A DNA stretch of 64,000 bases. Source: Actinomadura parmotrematis. Lineage in GTDB: Bacteria; Actinomycetota; Actinomycetes; Streptosporangiales; Streptosporangiaceae. The translations under genes were made by a program, and so were the position numbers. Each line of letters begins with the position of its first letter. Position 1 is the stretch's first letter. Shown one piece after another: positions 25,552-35,496 of the stretch. The notes beneath the pieces were generated by a model, which did not search any database, was not told the DNA's origin, and worked only from the letters and a program-made list of their open reading frames with translations. Location: positions 1-64,000 of the forward strand of contig NZ_JAIBOA010000017.1 in NCBI RefSeq assembly GCF_019458805.1, read 5' to 3'.

Positions 25552-28482
25552 TCAGTAGGCGGCGCCCTCGTCGGCGAGCCGCTGCCGGGCGGTCCAGATC
25601 TCCGCCTCGGTGAACAGCGGCGCGAACCGCGGCTCCAGGACGTGGGCCTCCACCGTGAGGTCCAGCCGGCCCCGCTCCCGCAGCACCGCGAAGTCCGCGG
25701 AGACGCGCGGCGCGGCCAGCGCCCGCCGGGCCTCCGCGACGCTCGCCGGGCCGCTGGACATCTTCAGCAGCGCCACGGCGTTGTGCCCCGTCTCGGCCTT
25801 GACGCGGCTGTAGAGCAGGAACATGGCGTTGTGGAACTCGGCGGCGAGCGCCTCGTCGAACACGGCGCCGTCCGGCTCCGGCCGTGCGGCGTCCGCGGCC
25901 GGAACGGCCCCGTCCTCCGGCACCGCCCCGTCGCCGCCCTCCGGAGGTACGGCGGTGCCCACGCGCTCCATGAACCAGTCGAGGGTGCGCAGCAGCTCGG
26001 CCTCCCCGCCCCCGGCGAGGGCGGCGACCGGGAATCTCGGCCGCAGCACCAGCTTCGCCTCGGGGATGTCGACGCCGTCGATGCGGTTGAGGCGCTGCCG
26101 CAGTTCCTCGCGGAGCGCCGCCTCGTCGAACGGCGGCCGGACGCTGAGGTGCTGGAAGACCACCTCGACGACGGCGCTGCGCGGGTAGAACACGACCGGC
26201 CAGATCCAGCCCGGCTTGTCGGGGCGGTCCAGCCAGAGGAAGCAGCTCGTCTCGGACTTGGCGGTGCCGAAGTCGACGGAGCCGCCGCGCGCCGTCCAGT
26301 GCTCCAGGACGCGTTCGACGGTCTCGCCGATCAGCTCGCCGTGCGGTTCGAGCTGGTCGGCGAAGCGCTGGAGGAGCCGCTCGAACTCGCCGTCCGGGCC
26401 GTCCTCGCCGTCGCCGGAGCCGTCCTGGCCGGTGCCGAGGCCGATGAGGGCGGCGAGGCCGGCGGCGGACAGCCGCTGCTCGGGAGCGGCCCGGCCCGCC
26501 GCCGAGAACGCGACGCCCTCCTCCTCCAGCACCTCGCGCGCCGAGGCGATGCGCCCGTCGGGCCAGCGGAACGACGAGGAGATCTGCCCCTCGGAGGTCA
26601 GCACCCGGTGCGCGTTCTCCAGCTCGGGGCGGCCGGCCAGGTGGGTGCCGATGGCGGCCGCGTGCGAGCCGATCACCGCGGCCAGGTCCCCGTACGTCGT
26701 CCAGCGCCCGGCGGGCAGCTCGGCGAGCAGGCGGCGCAGCGTCTTCCACTCCTGGCGGTCGTCGGCCAGGTCCGCGCCGCCGGGCAGCGGCGCCGGCCAG
26801 AGCTCGACGCACCGGTCGGCGAGGGCCCGCCCGCGCGCCTGGATCTCGGCCTTGCCCCACGTGGGGGCGTCGGCGATCTCCCGGTTCAGGCGCAGCGCGC
26901 TCGCGTCGAAGATCTCCTGCTTGCGCTCGAAGGGGCGGTTGGACAGCGTGGAGTTGTCGGCGGTGAGCGTCAGGTTGCCGAGGACGTGCAGCACCGCGCG
27001 GTGCAGCTCGGCCGGACCGCCCTCGTCGGTCACCTCGGGGGCCAGCAGGTCCAGCCACTCCTGCGTCGGCGTCTGGGGCATGACGTGCTCGATGGTGAAC
27101 TTGCCGGTGCCGAAGTCGACCGGCTCGCTCGCGCCCATGCCGCGTTCGAGCCGCTTGAGGACGAACACCCGCTGCGCCGCCCGGCCCGACCAGTAGAAGG
27201 GCTTGGTCGCGATCGCGGCGCGCAGCTGCTCGTCGGTGGCCCAGTAGCGGCGCGGCGCCGACAGGTAGCGGCGGACGGCCTCGTCGGCGGGGCGGTCCTC
27301 CTCCAGCTCGCGCGGCGCGCTGTTGAGGATGCGGTTGAGGTTGTTGGTGGGGATCTGGCAGATCATCCGCCGGACCAGGAAGCTCTCCACGTAGGTCAGG
27401 GCACGGGTGACCTGCCCGGCGTCGGCGCGGCCGTGGTCGAGCAGGTCGAACAGGTGCAGCGCGAGCGGGTAGGCGGTCTGCCCGCCCCACTCCTTGAGGC
27501 GTTCCAGCACCGCCCGCAGGGCGGGGTCGGGCTCGCGGGCGGGGTCGAGGATGCGCATCAGGAGCGAGCCGCGGCGGCGCAGCTCGGCGATCTCGGTCTC
27601 CAGAGCCTCCTCGCCCTGGCCGACCACCTCGTCCAGCCGCTGCTGCTGGGCCCGGTAGACCTCGCTCTGCTTGGCGCGGTGGTCACCGCGGATCACCAGG
27701 TCCAGCCAGGCGAGCAGCTCCAGGTTGGCCGGGCCGAGCTCGTCCTGCATCGGCAGCCAGATCTTCTCGTAGACCCGCTCGCCGCGCGTCGGCAGCAGCA
27801 TGAAGACGTAGTTGCGCAGCAAATCGGTCTGGCTGAGGGAGACGCCGGTGTTGTTCAGCGACTCGAAGATCCGGTACACGTTGTCGGTCGCGTCGGCGGT
27901 GATCCCGACGACCGACAGCCGGCCGCGCAGCACCGCCTCGACGCGCTTGAGGACCTCGACGTCGCCCTTGGGGTCGGTGTCGAGCAGCGCGTTCTTGAAG
28001 TAGCGGTAGGCGGTCCCGATGGTGTCGTCGCCGCCGGCCCTGGCGTCGCCGTCGACGACCGCGGTGAAGGAGGAACGGTCCACCTGCGTGGGCAGCAGGC
28101 GGTAGTGCTCCGGGCCCTCCTTGTACTCGTTGACCAGGTACTGCTTGTGGATGCGCTCGGCCTCGCGTGGGGCGATCCCGCGCAACCGGTCGCGCAGCGC
28201 GCAGCAGGCCAGCATCAGGGTGGTCATCCGCTGCTGGCCGTCCACCACCAGCCAGCGCTGCATGTCGGCCGCCGACACCGTTCCGGGGGCGAGGACGACC
28301 GAGCCGATGAAGTGCGGCGTGCGCGTCTCGCCCGAGGCCAGGATGTCGGCCTGCTCCGTCACGTCCTCCCAGAGGCGGGCGCACTCCTTCTGCCCCCAGC
28401 TGTACGTGCGCTGGTAGAGCGGCACCTGGAACTGCTTCTCGCCCTCGATGAGCTTGAAGAACGTGACCTCGCTGGCTTGCAT
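25552..28482 (-). CDS. GmrSD-type restriction protein (DUF262-DUF1524) with embedded alkyltransferase-like domain
   Basis: Single-chain 976-aa relative of the GmrS/GmrD type IV enzymes that cut modified phage DNA. The DUF262 nucleotide-binding module shows VPLYQRTYSW, VVDGQQRMTTL near 80 and FESLNNTGVSLSQTDLLRN. The DUF1524 HNH-like nuclease shows FTIEHVMPQT near 464 and VLGNLTLTADNSTLSNRPF. Residues about 570-650 match the DNA-binding domain of MGMT/ATL proteins (LPAGRWTTYGDLAAVIG), but the PCHRV site reads NAHRV, so the alkyl-acceptor Cys is Ala. The last 300 residues (FLWLDRPDKPGWIWPVVFYP) are a further domain I cannot name. ATG 28482 follows AAAGG; a TAGAAT box at 28523-28528 may be its -10. 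Confidence 0.86.
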   Translation of the reverse strand: MQASEVTFFKLIEGEKQFQVPLYQRTYSWGQKECARLWEDVTEQADILASGETRTPHFIGSVVLAPGTVSAADMQRWLVVDGQQRMTTLMLACCALRDRLRGIAPREAERIHKQYLVNEYKEGPEHYRLLPTQVDRSSFTAVVDGDARAGGDDTIGTAYRYFKNALLDTDPKGDVEVLKRVEAVLRGRLSVVGITADATDNVYRIFESLNNTGVSLSQTDLLRNYVFMLLPTRGERVYEKIWLPMQDELGPANLELLAWLDLVIRGDHRAKQSEVYRAQQQRLDEVVGQGEEALETEIAELRRRGSLLMRILDPAREPDPALRAVLERLKEWGGQTAYPLALHLFDLLDHGRADAGQVTRALTYVESFLVRRMICQIPTNNLNRILNSAPRELEEDRPADEAVRRYLSAPRRYWATDEQLRAAIATKPFYWSGRAAQRVFVLKRLERGMGASEPVDFGTGKFTIEHVMPQTPTQEWLDLLAPEVTDEGGPAELHRAVLHVLGNLTLTADNSTLSNRPFERKQEIFDASALRLNREIADAPTWGKAEIQARGRALADRCVELWPAPLPGGADLADDRQEWKTLRRLLAELPAGRWTTYGDLAAVIGSHAAAIGTHLAGRPELENAHRVLTSEGQISSSFRWPDGRIASAREVLEEEGVAFSAAGRAAPEQRLSAAGLAALIGLGTGQDGSGDGEDGPDGEFERLLQRFADQLEPHGELIGETVERVLEHWTARGGSVDFGTAKSETSCFLWLDRPDKPGWIWPVVFYPRSAVVEVVFQHLSVRPPFDEAALREELRQRLNRIDGVDIPEAKLVLRPRFPVAALAGGGEAELLRTLDWFMERVGTAVPPEGGDGAVPEDGAVPAADAARPEPDGAVFDEALAAEFHNAMFLLYSRVKAETGHNAVALLKMSSGPASVAEARRALAAPRVSADFAVLRERGRLDLTVEAHVLEPRFAPLFTEAEIWTARQRLADEGAAY

Positions 28483-28522
28483 CCGACGCCTTTCGGAAAC
28501 CCGGGGGCGGAGACCTTGATCG

Positions 28523-28528
28523 ATTCTA
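28523..28528 (-). promoter_or_regulatory. Candidate -10 box of the GmrSD-type gene
   Basis: TAGAAT on the minus strand, about 40 nt upstream of ATG 28482, identical to the box before the UvrD gene. Confidence 0.35.
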
Positions 28529-28623
28529 TGCGCAAGTCAGACGCCCCGGCATCGCTGTGGGTTGCGCGGCGATAGCGATTCGTTATCCACCGTGGCGGCG
28601 ACCCTGCCGGCCGCAGGATGCGT

Positions 28624-28637
28624 TGGGAGCGCTCCCA
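28624..28637. promoter_or_regulatory. CebR-type operator upstream of beta-glucosidase
   Basis: Perfect 14-bp palindrome TGGGAGCGCTCCCA, identical to the consensus box bound by the LacI-family cellobiose repressor CebR in Streptomyces. It lies 140 nt before the beta-glucosidase ATG. The regulator gene itself is not in the window. Confidence 0.85.
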
Positions 28638-28690
28638 CGACGATCCCGCCGGTCAGCGGCTCGACAACGGCCTCCACATCGATCGCGGGG

Positions 28691-28719
28691 TTGTGCTGCT
28701 CTCGCGAGCGTCCTAGCCT
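28691..28719 (+). promoter_or_regulatory. Candidate beta-glucosidase promoter
   Basis: TTGTGC (28691-28696) and TAGCCT (28714-28719) with 17-nt spacing, placing transcription start near 28726, between the two CebR-like boxes. Confidence 0.45.
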
Positions 28720-28776
28720 CCTGCTGCACCGGGGCGGCGACCGCTCGTCCATGGCCGCCACGCTGGGAGGACAGGA

Positions 28777-30144
<1,368 letters not shown>

Positions 30145-30151
30145 CGGCCGG

Positions 30152-31393
30152 TCAGTCCAGGCGGAAGCCGAGGCGGCGGCCCTCGTCGCGCAGGCCGTCG
30201 CGGGCGCTCGGGTGGGCGGCGCGGTCGATGATCTGCTGGGCCTGGCCGGAGGCGTCATGGCCCCAGATCTCGGCGGCGCCCTGCTCGGTGACGATGTAGC
30301 TGTGCTGGAACGACGTCACCGGGCCGGCGAGGCGCGGGATCACCGTGGACACGTCGGCGCGCGGGTGCCAGGACGGCAGCGCGATGATGGCGTGGCCGCC
30401 GGGGGAGTGCAGGGCGCCGACGACGAAGTCGGTCTGGCCGCCGAACCCCGAGTAGATCGCCCCGCGCACCCGGCCGGCGTTGGCTTGCGCGAACAGGTCG
30501 ACCTGGAGCGCGGAGTTGATCGACACCAGGCGGGGGCGGCGGGCGATCAGGCCCGGGTCGTTGGTCTTCTCGGTGCGCAGCATCCGGACGCGCTCGTTGC
30601 GGTCCATCCACGCGTACAGCTCCGCGCCGCCGAACGCGAACGACGCGGTGACGGGGACGGCGGGGTCGAGCGCCCCCGCCTTGTCCAGGGCGAGGACGCC
30701 GTCGCTGAACATCTCCGACCAGATCGCGAGGCCGCGCCGGTCCAGCAGCGCGGCGAGGACGGCGTCGGGGACCGCGCCGATGCCCATCTGCAGCGTCGCG
30801 CGCTCGGGGACGAGGCGCGCGACCCGCTCGCCGATCTCCCGCGACACCGCGCTCGCGGGACGGCGCGCGGGCTCGGGCAGCGGGTCGTCGGACTCGATCG
30901 CGTAGTCGACGTCCTCCAGCGCGAGGACGGCGTCGCCGTGGGTGTAGGGCATCCGCGGGTTGAGCTGGGCGATCACCAGGCCGCCGCGGGCGCGGGCCGC
31001 CTCGATCGCGGCGGGCAGGATGTTCACCTCGACGCCGAGCGACACGGTGCCCTGCGCGGGCATCGAGGTCTGCACGACGACGACGTCCGGCGGCAGCGTC
31101 TCCTTCAGCAGCAGCGGCACCAGCGACAGGCGGCACGGGAAGTAGCGCAGGTTCGACTTGCCGCGCATGCCCGCCCCGACGAACGGCGTCTCCAGGGCCA
31201 CCCCGTCCCGGTCGGGCAGCTCCCCTTGGGCGTTCAGCATGAACAGCCGGTACTCGGTGACCGCCCCGTCCAGGATCCGCAGCAGCCGGGCGGGGGTGGC
31301 GAAGTTGCCGCCCGCCACCACCCGCGGGCGGCCGGGCAGCCCCGACAGGACGGCGGCCAGCTGCGACTCCGGGATCACGCGCATGAGGATCAT
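30152..31393 (-). CDS. Acetyl-CoA hydrolase / CoA-transferase family protein
   Basis: Protein of 413 aa of the acetyl-CoA hydrolase/4-hydroxybutyrate CoA-transferase family, which moves CoA between acyl groups through a glutamyl thioester. Visible blocks are LQMGIGAVPDAVLAAL, IWSEMFSDGVLALDKAGAL, a C-terminal-domain glycine loop IYSGFGGQTDFVVGA, and IVTEQGAAEIWG. Substrate cannot be told from sequence. ATG 31393 is used (a second in-frame ATG lies at 31384); neither has a strong ribosome site. The gene stands alone and converges with the beta-glucosidase gene. Confidence 0.85.
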   Translation of the reverse strand: MILMRVIPESQLAAVLSGLPGRPRVVAGGNFATPARLLRILDGAVTEYRLFMLNAQGELPDRDGVALETPFVGAGMRGKSNLRYFPCRLSLVPLLLKETLPPDVVVVQTSMPAQGTVSLGVEVNILPAAIEAARARGGLVIAQLNPRMPYTHGDAVLALEDVDYAIESDDPLPEPARRPASAVSREIGERVARLVPERATLQMGIGAVPDAVLAALLDRRGLAIWSEMFSDGVLALDKAGALDPAVPVTASFAFGGAELYAWMDRNERVRMLRTEKTNDPGLIARRPRLVSINSALQVDLFAQANAGRVRGAIYSGFGGQTDFVVGALHSPGGHAIIALPSWHPRADVSTVIPRLAGPVTSFQHSYIVTEQGAAEIWGHDASGQAQQIIDRAAHPSARDGLRDEGRRLGFRLD

Positions 31394-31479
31394 GCTCTCA
31401 TCGCGCCCGCCCGGATCAGCCGACGGCCGCCTCCTCGCGGCTCGCCCGCCACTCCAGGGCCTCCGGCCGCCGGAGCCGG

Positions 31480-31944
31480 TCAGTCCGGGTAAGGGTGCGG
31501 GCGCAGGGTCATGGACAGGAAGGTGCCGAAGGTGCCGCGGACGCGCCGCGCGGCGGCGGCGTCGAGGGCGGGGCGCTCGGTGAGGACGCGGTCGACCAGG
31601 CCGTCCAGGTTGCGGTCGGCGATCATGACCGAGCAGGTGTCGCAGGCGAGCCAGTCGTGCCGGGTCAGCTCGTCCAGCAGCGGGAACTCCTCCTCGGCCG
31701 GCAGGTCCGCGTGGACGCCGATGGCCGAGACGCCCGGCGGGTACACCCAGGCGGGCTCGGGCGCGTCGCAGAAGTCGCAGGCGGGCGGCAGCGGCGCCGG
31801 GACGCCGAGCGCGGGCTCCAGCAGGTGGTCCCACGGCTCGACGCGCAGATCGTGCCGGAGGCGCAGCTCCTCGGGGCGGCCCGCCTCGGCCGCCTTGATG
31901 GTGATCCCGCAGTGCGCGCAGAGCGGGCCGGTGTCGTCGGGCAC
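31480..31944 (-). CDS. Zinc-ribbon-like hypothetical protein
   Basis: Protein of 154 aa with three CxxC pairs: CAHCG near residue 8, CDFCDAPEPAWVYP near 55, and WLACDTCSVMIADRN near 103. The last two resemble a widespread actinobacterial family of unknown function (CxFC...W.Y...C..C..li). GTG 31944 is preceded by GGAG. It lies 37 nt downstream of a small membrane protein gene on the same strand and is probably co-transcribed with it. No function can be assigned. Confidence 0.7.
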   Translation of the reverse strand: MPDDTGPLCAHCGITIKAAEAGRPEELRLRHDLRVEPWDHLLEPALGVPAPLPPACDFCDAPEPAWVYPPGVSAIGVHADLPAEEEFPLLDELTRHDWLACDTCSVMIADRNLDGLVDRVLTERPALDAAAARRVRGTFGTFLSMTLRPHPYPD

Positions 31945-31981
31945 GCGCCTCCGTCCGTCGTGTCGGGCCGGCCGGCGGCCG

Positions 31982-32278
31982 TCAGAACGCCATGTTGCCA
32001 CCGGCCTCCTCCTCCCCGTCCCCGGTGCGTTCCATTTCGAGGTACTCGTCCTCCGGCCACAGGTCGGCGGCCAGGCCGGCGAGGTACTCCTCGTCCTCCT
32101 GGTCGAGCTCGGCGGTCATCGACTCGGGATGGCCGGCGGGTTCCGGCGGAGGTTCGGCCGGCGCCGCCGCGGCGGGCGCGGCGGCGCCGGCGGGCGCGGC
32201 GGGCATGGAGCGGCCCAGCCGGTGCAGGCAGGCGCTGAGCAGCGCGGTGAATGAAGCGAAGACCAGGATCGTGATCAC
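31982..32278 (-). CDS. Small single-pass membrane protein with HPES...WPxDEYL motif
   Basis: Protein of 98 aa: N-terminal hydrophobic segment ILVFASFTALLSACLHRL (about residues 3-20), an Ala/Pro linker, then an acidic tail starting at HPESMTAELDQEDEEYLAG and continuing to WPEDEYLEMER. The tail is clearly repeated in the 34993-35496 protein. GTG 32278 follows AAGGA. It is probably first in an operon with the zinc-ribbon gene. Function is unknown. Confidence 0.65.
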   Translation of the reverse strand: MITILVFASFTALLSACLHRLGRSMPAAPAGAAAPAAAAPAEPPPEPAGHPESMTAELDQEDEEYLAGLAADLWPEDEYLEMERTGDGEEEAGGNMAF

Positions 32279-32426
32279 ACAACCCGTCCTTCCGCGGTCC
32301 GTGTCCGGGCGCAGGTGATCCCTTGCGTAAGGAGCAAAACGCTAGAACGCTACTAGACCGGATGATCACCGGGGAGGGCGACATGCCGCACGCTAGGGGG
32401 ACTGATTTCGTGGAGTTTTACCGGAC

Positions 32427-33083
32427 TTGGCATACGCGGTGATCGGCCGCCGCGAACGTGAACTCGCCGCCGCCCTCTGGGCACACCTGGTGATCGACGC
32501 GCCGCTCCGGCCGGCCGGCGCGATCGTCGCGCTCGGCAGCCACGACACCCGCGTCGCCGAGCGGGCGGCGCGGGTGTTCCTGGACGGGCTCGCGCCCCTG
32601 CTGGTGCTGACGGGCGGCCGCGGCAAGGTCACCGAGGACTGGCCCGAGACCGAGGCGCGCGTCTTCGCGCGCGTCGCCGCCGGGCTCGGCGTGCCGGAGT
32701 CGGCGATGGTGCTGGAGGAGACGGCGCGCAACACCGGGGAGAACATCACCGCGACGCGCCGCCTGCTCGGCGGCCGGATCCGCGGCGGCATCCTCGTCGC
32801 CAAGCCGTACATGACGCGCCGCGGCCTCGCGACGGCGCGCCGCCAGTGGCCGGAGGCGGAGTGGCAGGCGACCGGCCCGCCCATGGGGTTCGCCGAGTAC
32901 CTGGACGGCTCGGCCGACCCGCGCGCCGCGATCGAGCTCATGGTCGGCGACCTGCAGCGCATGCGCGTCTACGCCGACCGCGGCTTCCAGGTCCCCGACC
33001 CCGTGCCGGACGAGGTCTGGGACGCGCACCTGGAGCTCGCGGCGCGCGGCTTCGACCGGCACGTGATCAGGGAGGAGGGCTAG
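32427..33083 (+). CDS. YdcF/DUF218 family protein
   Basis: Protein of 218 aa with the DUF218 core: GAIVALGSHDTRVAERAARVFL, LVLTGGRGK, LEETARNTGENI and an ILVAKPYMTRR strand. Family members (YdcF, SanA, ElyC) include nucleotide-binding and envelope-associated proteins. This copy has no transmembrane segment and is likely cytoplasmic; its biochemical role is unknown. The start is uncertain: TTG 32427 or GTG 32439, with GGAG at 32412-32415. Its TAG stop shares CTAG with the converging membrane-protein gene. Confidence 0.8.
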   Translation: MAYAVIGRRERELAAALWAHLVIDAPLRPAGAIVALGSHDTRVAERAARVFLDGLAPLLVLTGGRGKVTEDWPETEARVFARVAAGLGVPESAMVLEETARNTGENITATRRLLGGRIRGGILVAKPYMTRRGLATARRQWPEAEWQATGPPMGFAEYLDGSADPRAAIELMVGDLQRMRVYADRGFQVPDPVPDEVWDAHLELAARGFDRHVIREEG

Positions 33084-34147
33084 GCGGGGACGGTCTCCTC
33101 GATCTCCTGCTCGGCCTCGGCCGCCGCCCCGCCCCCAGTCTCGGGGGCGGCGGGCTCGACGACGGTGCGCGAGCGCTCGGCCGTCCAGGCCAGGACGAGC
33201 GCCGCCGCGCCGGCGACCGCCCAGAGCGCGAGCACCGCCACGTTGCGGCCGAGGCCGTCCGAGCCGAAGTAGACCAGGCCGCGCGCGCCCTCGACGAACC
33301 CCGCGCCGTTCCAGAAGGAGTGCAGCGCCGCGAAGAAGCCCGGCTGCAGCTCGGGCTTGAAGATGCCGCCCGAGCTGGTGAAGTTCAGCATCACGAACAG
33401 CACCATCATGGCGAGCGTGGTGAAGCGCTTGAGGAAGGTGTGCAGCCCGATGCCGATCCACAGGATGCCGGTGCTGTAGAGCCAGGACATGGCCCACACG
33501 CCCGCCAGGCCGCGGTCGACCAGGTGGAACACCGGGCCGGCGAAGGCGGCGCCGAGCAGGCTGACGACGAGGCCGGTGCCGAGGCCGAGCAGCGCGCGCA
33601 GCCACATCGGCAGGACGGCGCCGAGCCCCCCGAGGACCGCGACCGAGGCGTAGGAGCCGATGCTGAGCGCGACCAGCAGGAAGAAGATGCCCTGCCCGGT
33701 CGGGTCGCCCTTCGACAGCGGCGCCACGTCGGTGACCTTCAGCGGGGCGTGCTGCGCGGACGCCGCCTCGGTGAACACCCGCTCGACGGCGGTCGCGGTG
33801 GTGTCCGAGCCGGCCTTGGCGACCATCAGCTCCGGCGCCGCGCCCGGCAGGTAGGCGCCGTAGACGCGCTGGTGCGCCAGGGCGTCGCGGGCGGCGTCGC
33901 GGGACGCCAGCGTCCGCACGTCGAGGGCGTCGCCGGCGCGGTCCTTCAGCGTCTGGGCGAGCACCCGCGTCTCGGGGCCGGTGCCGACGACGGCGACCTT
34001 GAGGCCGTGCGGGGCGGGGGCGTGGAAGGCCCCGAGGTAGGCCAGGCCCATGCCGAGGCACATGAGCAGCGGCATGGCCAGGTGGGCGAGCAGGTGGCGC
34101 AGGGCGCCGGGCGGGACGCTGCGGTGCTGCGGCGCGGCGGCGGACAT
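33080..34147 (-). CDS. YhgE/Pip-like multipass membrane protein
   Basis: Protein of 355 aa: a transmembrane helix near residues 18-40, an extracytoplasmic domain (LKVAVVGTGPETRVLAQ onward), then five or six hydrophobic segments from about residue 165 to 340. This resembles ABC-2-type permease or YhgE/Pip-like proteins, which often work in export or envelope stress. The tail is Glu/Ala-rich. ATG 34147 follows GGAGGG. It is divergent from the marR gene across a 73-nt region with two operator-like repeats, so MarR-type repression is likely. No ABC ATPase is adjacent. Confidence 0.7.
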   Translation of the reverse strand: MSAAAPQHRSVPPGALRHLLAHLAMPLLMCLGMGLAYLGAFHAPAPHGLKVAVVGTGPETRVLAQTLKDRAGDALDVRTLASRDAARDALAHQRVYGAYLPGAAPELMVAKAGSDTTATAVERVFTEAASAQHAPLKVTDVAPLSKGDPTGQGIFFLLVALSIGSYASVAVLGGLGAVLPMWLRALLGLGTGLVVSLLGAAFAGPVFHLVDRGLAGVWAMSWLYSTGILWIGIGLHTFLKRFTTLAMMVLFVMLNFTSSGGIFKPELQPGFFAALHSFWNGAGFVEGARGLVYFGSDGLGRNVAVLALWAVAGAAALVLAWTAERSRTVVEPAAPETGGGAAAEAEQEIEETVPA

Positions 34148-34159
34148 CGGCCCTCCATT

Positions 34160-34174
34160 GTTGTAAAGTGCAAC
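34160..34174. promoter_or_regulatory. MarR operator 1
   Basis: Inverted repeat GTTGTA-AAG-TGCAAC (one mismatch), 12 nt from the membrane-protein start and matched by a second copy at 34186. Confidence 0.65.
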
Positions 34175-34185
34175 TGTCTGACGAA

Positions 34186-34200
34186 GTTGTACTATACAAC
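34186..34200. promoter_or_regulatory. MarR operator 2
   Basis: Perfect inverted repeat GTTGTA-CTA-TACAAC, centred 26 bp from operator 1. It overlaps a TATAGT -10-like box on the minus strand (34191-34196). Confidence 0.7.
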
Positions 34201-34220
34201 CTTTCGGGAGAGGGGCGGGC

Positions 34221-34637
34221 ATGCGCGACGAGGACGTCGAGACGATCAGGTGGGAGCTCACCGCGTTCTCGCGGCGGGCGCGGGCCCTCGCCGAGCGCCT
34301 GCACCCGGGCCTCTCGCTGGTCTCCTACAGCCTGCTCGGGCACCTGGCCGAGGAGGGCGGGTGCCGCGCGACCGACCTCGCGGCCTACTTCCTGCTGGAC
34401 AAGTCGACGGTCAGCCGCCAGGTCGGGGACCTGGAGCGGATGGGATTGGTCGAGCGCCTGCCCGACCCGGCCAGCCAGCGCAACAAGATCCTGCGGCCGA
34501 CCGAGGCCGGGCTGGCGACGCTGCGCACGGCCGGGGAGCGCCAGCGGGCCGCCTTCCGGGCCCGGCTGGACGACTGGTCGGACGCCGACCTCGCGGCCTT
34601 CGCGCGCTACCTGGTCCGCTACAACGTGGCGGACTGA
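34221..34637 (+). CDS. MarR-family transcriptional regulator
   Basis: Protein of 138 aa with the MarR winged helix: SYSLLGHLAEEGGCRATDLAAYF, recognition helix LDKSTVSRQVGDLERMGLVER, and wing PDPASQRNKILRPTEAG. It is likely a dimeric repressor of itself and of the divergent membrane-protein gene, through two 15-bp inverted repeats in the shared promoter region. ATG 34221 follows GGGAGAGGGG. The ligand is unknown. Confidence 0.9.
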   Translation: MRDEDVETIRWELTAFSRRARALAERLHPGLSLVSYSLLGHLAEEGGCRATDLAAYFLLDKSTVSRQVGDLERMGLVERLPDPASQRNKILRPTEAGLATLRTAGERQRAAFRARLDDWSDADLAAFARYLVRYNVAD

Positions 34638-34676
34638 GGCGGGCGGTACCGAGGCGGGCGGGCCGGGCGCCGGAAC

Positions 34677-34883
34677 TCAGGCGGCCGGGCGGTGCGGCGG
34701 CACGGCGCGGCCGTCGGGCAGGATCTCGCCGGTGTCCTCGAACAGCACGACGCCGTTGCAGAGCAGGCTCCAGCCCTGCTCGGGGTGGGCCGCGACGCTG
34801 CGGGCGGCCTCGCGGTCGCCGCCGTCGGCGGCGGGGCAGGGCGGGACGTGGGTGCAGGACGGGGCCTGCGGGGCGGTGAGCAC
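34677..34883 (-). CDS. DUF5999 family small protein
   Basis: Protein of 68 aa recognised by CTHVPPCPAADGGDREAARS and HPEQGWSLLCNGVVLFEDTG followed by EILPDGR, the layout of the DUF5999 family common in Streptomyces and relatives. Function is unknown. The two Cys near the N-terminus (CTHVPPC) may bind metal. GTG 34883 has GGAGG at 5 nt. Confidence 0.82.
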   Translation of the reverse strand: MLTAPQAPSCTHVPPCPAADGGDREAARSVAAHPEQGWSLLCNGVVLFEDTGEILPDGRAVPPHRPAA

Positions 34884-34992
34884 GGTGACCTCCAGGTGTC
34901 CCGTGATTTAGGACATAGGAAAGGGTGCACCGCGATGTCCGGAAACGGCAAGCCGATGGGGAATTCTTTACCTTGCTGACCTGCGGAAACGA

Positions 34993-35496
34993 TCAGCCGG
35001 GGGGCCCGTCCCCGTCCGGGTCGACGTCCAGGCGGACCAGCTCGGTGCAGCCCGTGCAGCGCCACTCGCCCACCACCGCCTCCGGACCCGCCCCGTGGGT
35101 CCGGTAGGGCCGCTCCAGCGGGCTGCGCCGCATCCCGTGCCCGCAGGAGGAGTGCAGCAGCCGCCCGCAGCGCGGGCAGGGCCACACGTCCTCGCGGCGC
35201 AAGCGGCAGCGAGGGCAGAGCGGGGTGTCGCGCGGGTGCGGGCCGCCCTCCTCCAGCAGCCAGTCCCGTTCGAGGTCCAGGTACTCGTCGGCGGGCCAGT
35301 GATGGTCGGCCAGCCAGGCGAGGTACTCCTCCTCGCCCGGGGCGAGGACGGCGCTCAGGGACTCGGGGTGGGCGGGCGCGGCCGCGGCGGTGGCGGCGGC
35401 CGGCGCGGGGCCGGGCGGGCGGCGCCGGGCGGCGGCCAGCAGGGGGAGCAGGAGGCCGAGCAGCGCGATCGCGGCCACGCTCGTCGCCGGGGCCAT
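34993..35496 (-). CDS. Membrane-anchored zinc-ribbon protein with HPES...WPxDEYL motif
   Basis: Protein of 167 aa: N-terminal hydrophobic segment VAAIALLGLLLPLLAAA, an Ala/Pro linker, the tail motif HPESLSAVLAPGEEEYLAWL through WPADEYLDLER, then a Cys-rich region with CPRCRLRREDVWPCPRCG, SSCGHG and CTGCTELVRLD that should bind zinc. The motif matches the small protein at 31982-32278, so the two are paralogues around a shared module. ATG 35496 follows AGAGGA; the longer frame to 35538 has no ribosome site. Function is unknown. Confidence 0.68.
   Translation of the reverse strand: MAPATSVAAIALLGLLLPLLAAARRRPPGPAPAAATAAAAPAHPESLSAVLAPGEEEYLAWLADHHWPADEYLDLERDWLLEEGGPHPRDTPLCPRCRLRREDVWPCPRCGRLLHSSCGHGMRRSPLERPYRTHGAGPEAVVGEWRCTGCTELVRLDVDPDGDGPPG

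Noticed and set aside
1..28482. Prophage or integrative element carrying the defence island
   Set aside because: No integrase, transposase, tRNA gene, attachment-site repeat or phage structural gene was seen within the window; island borders may lie outside.
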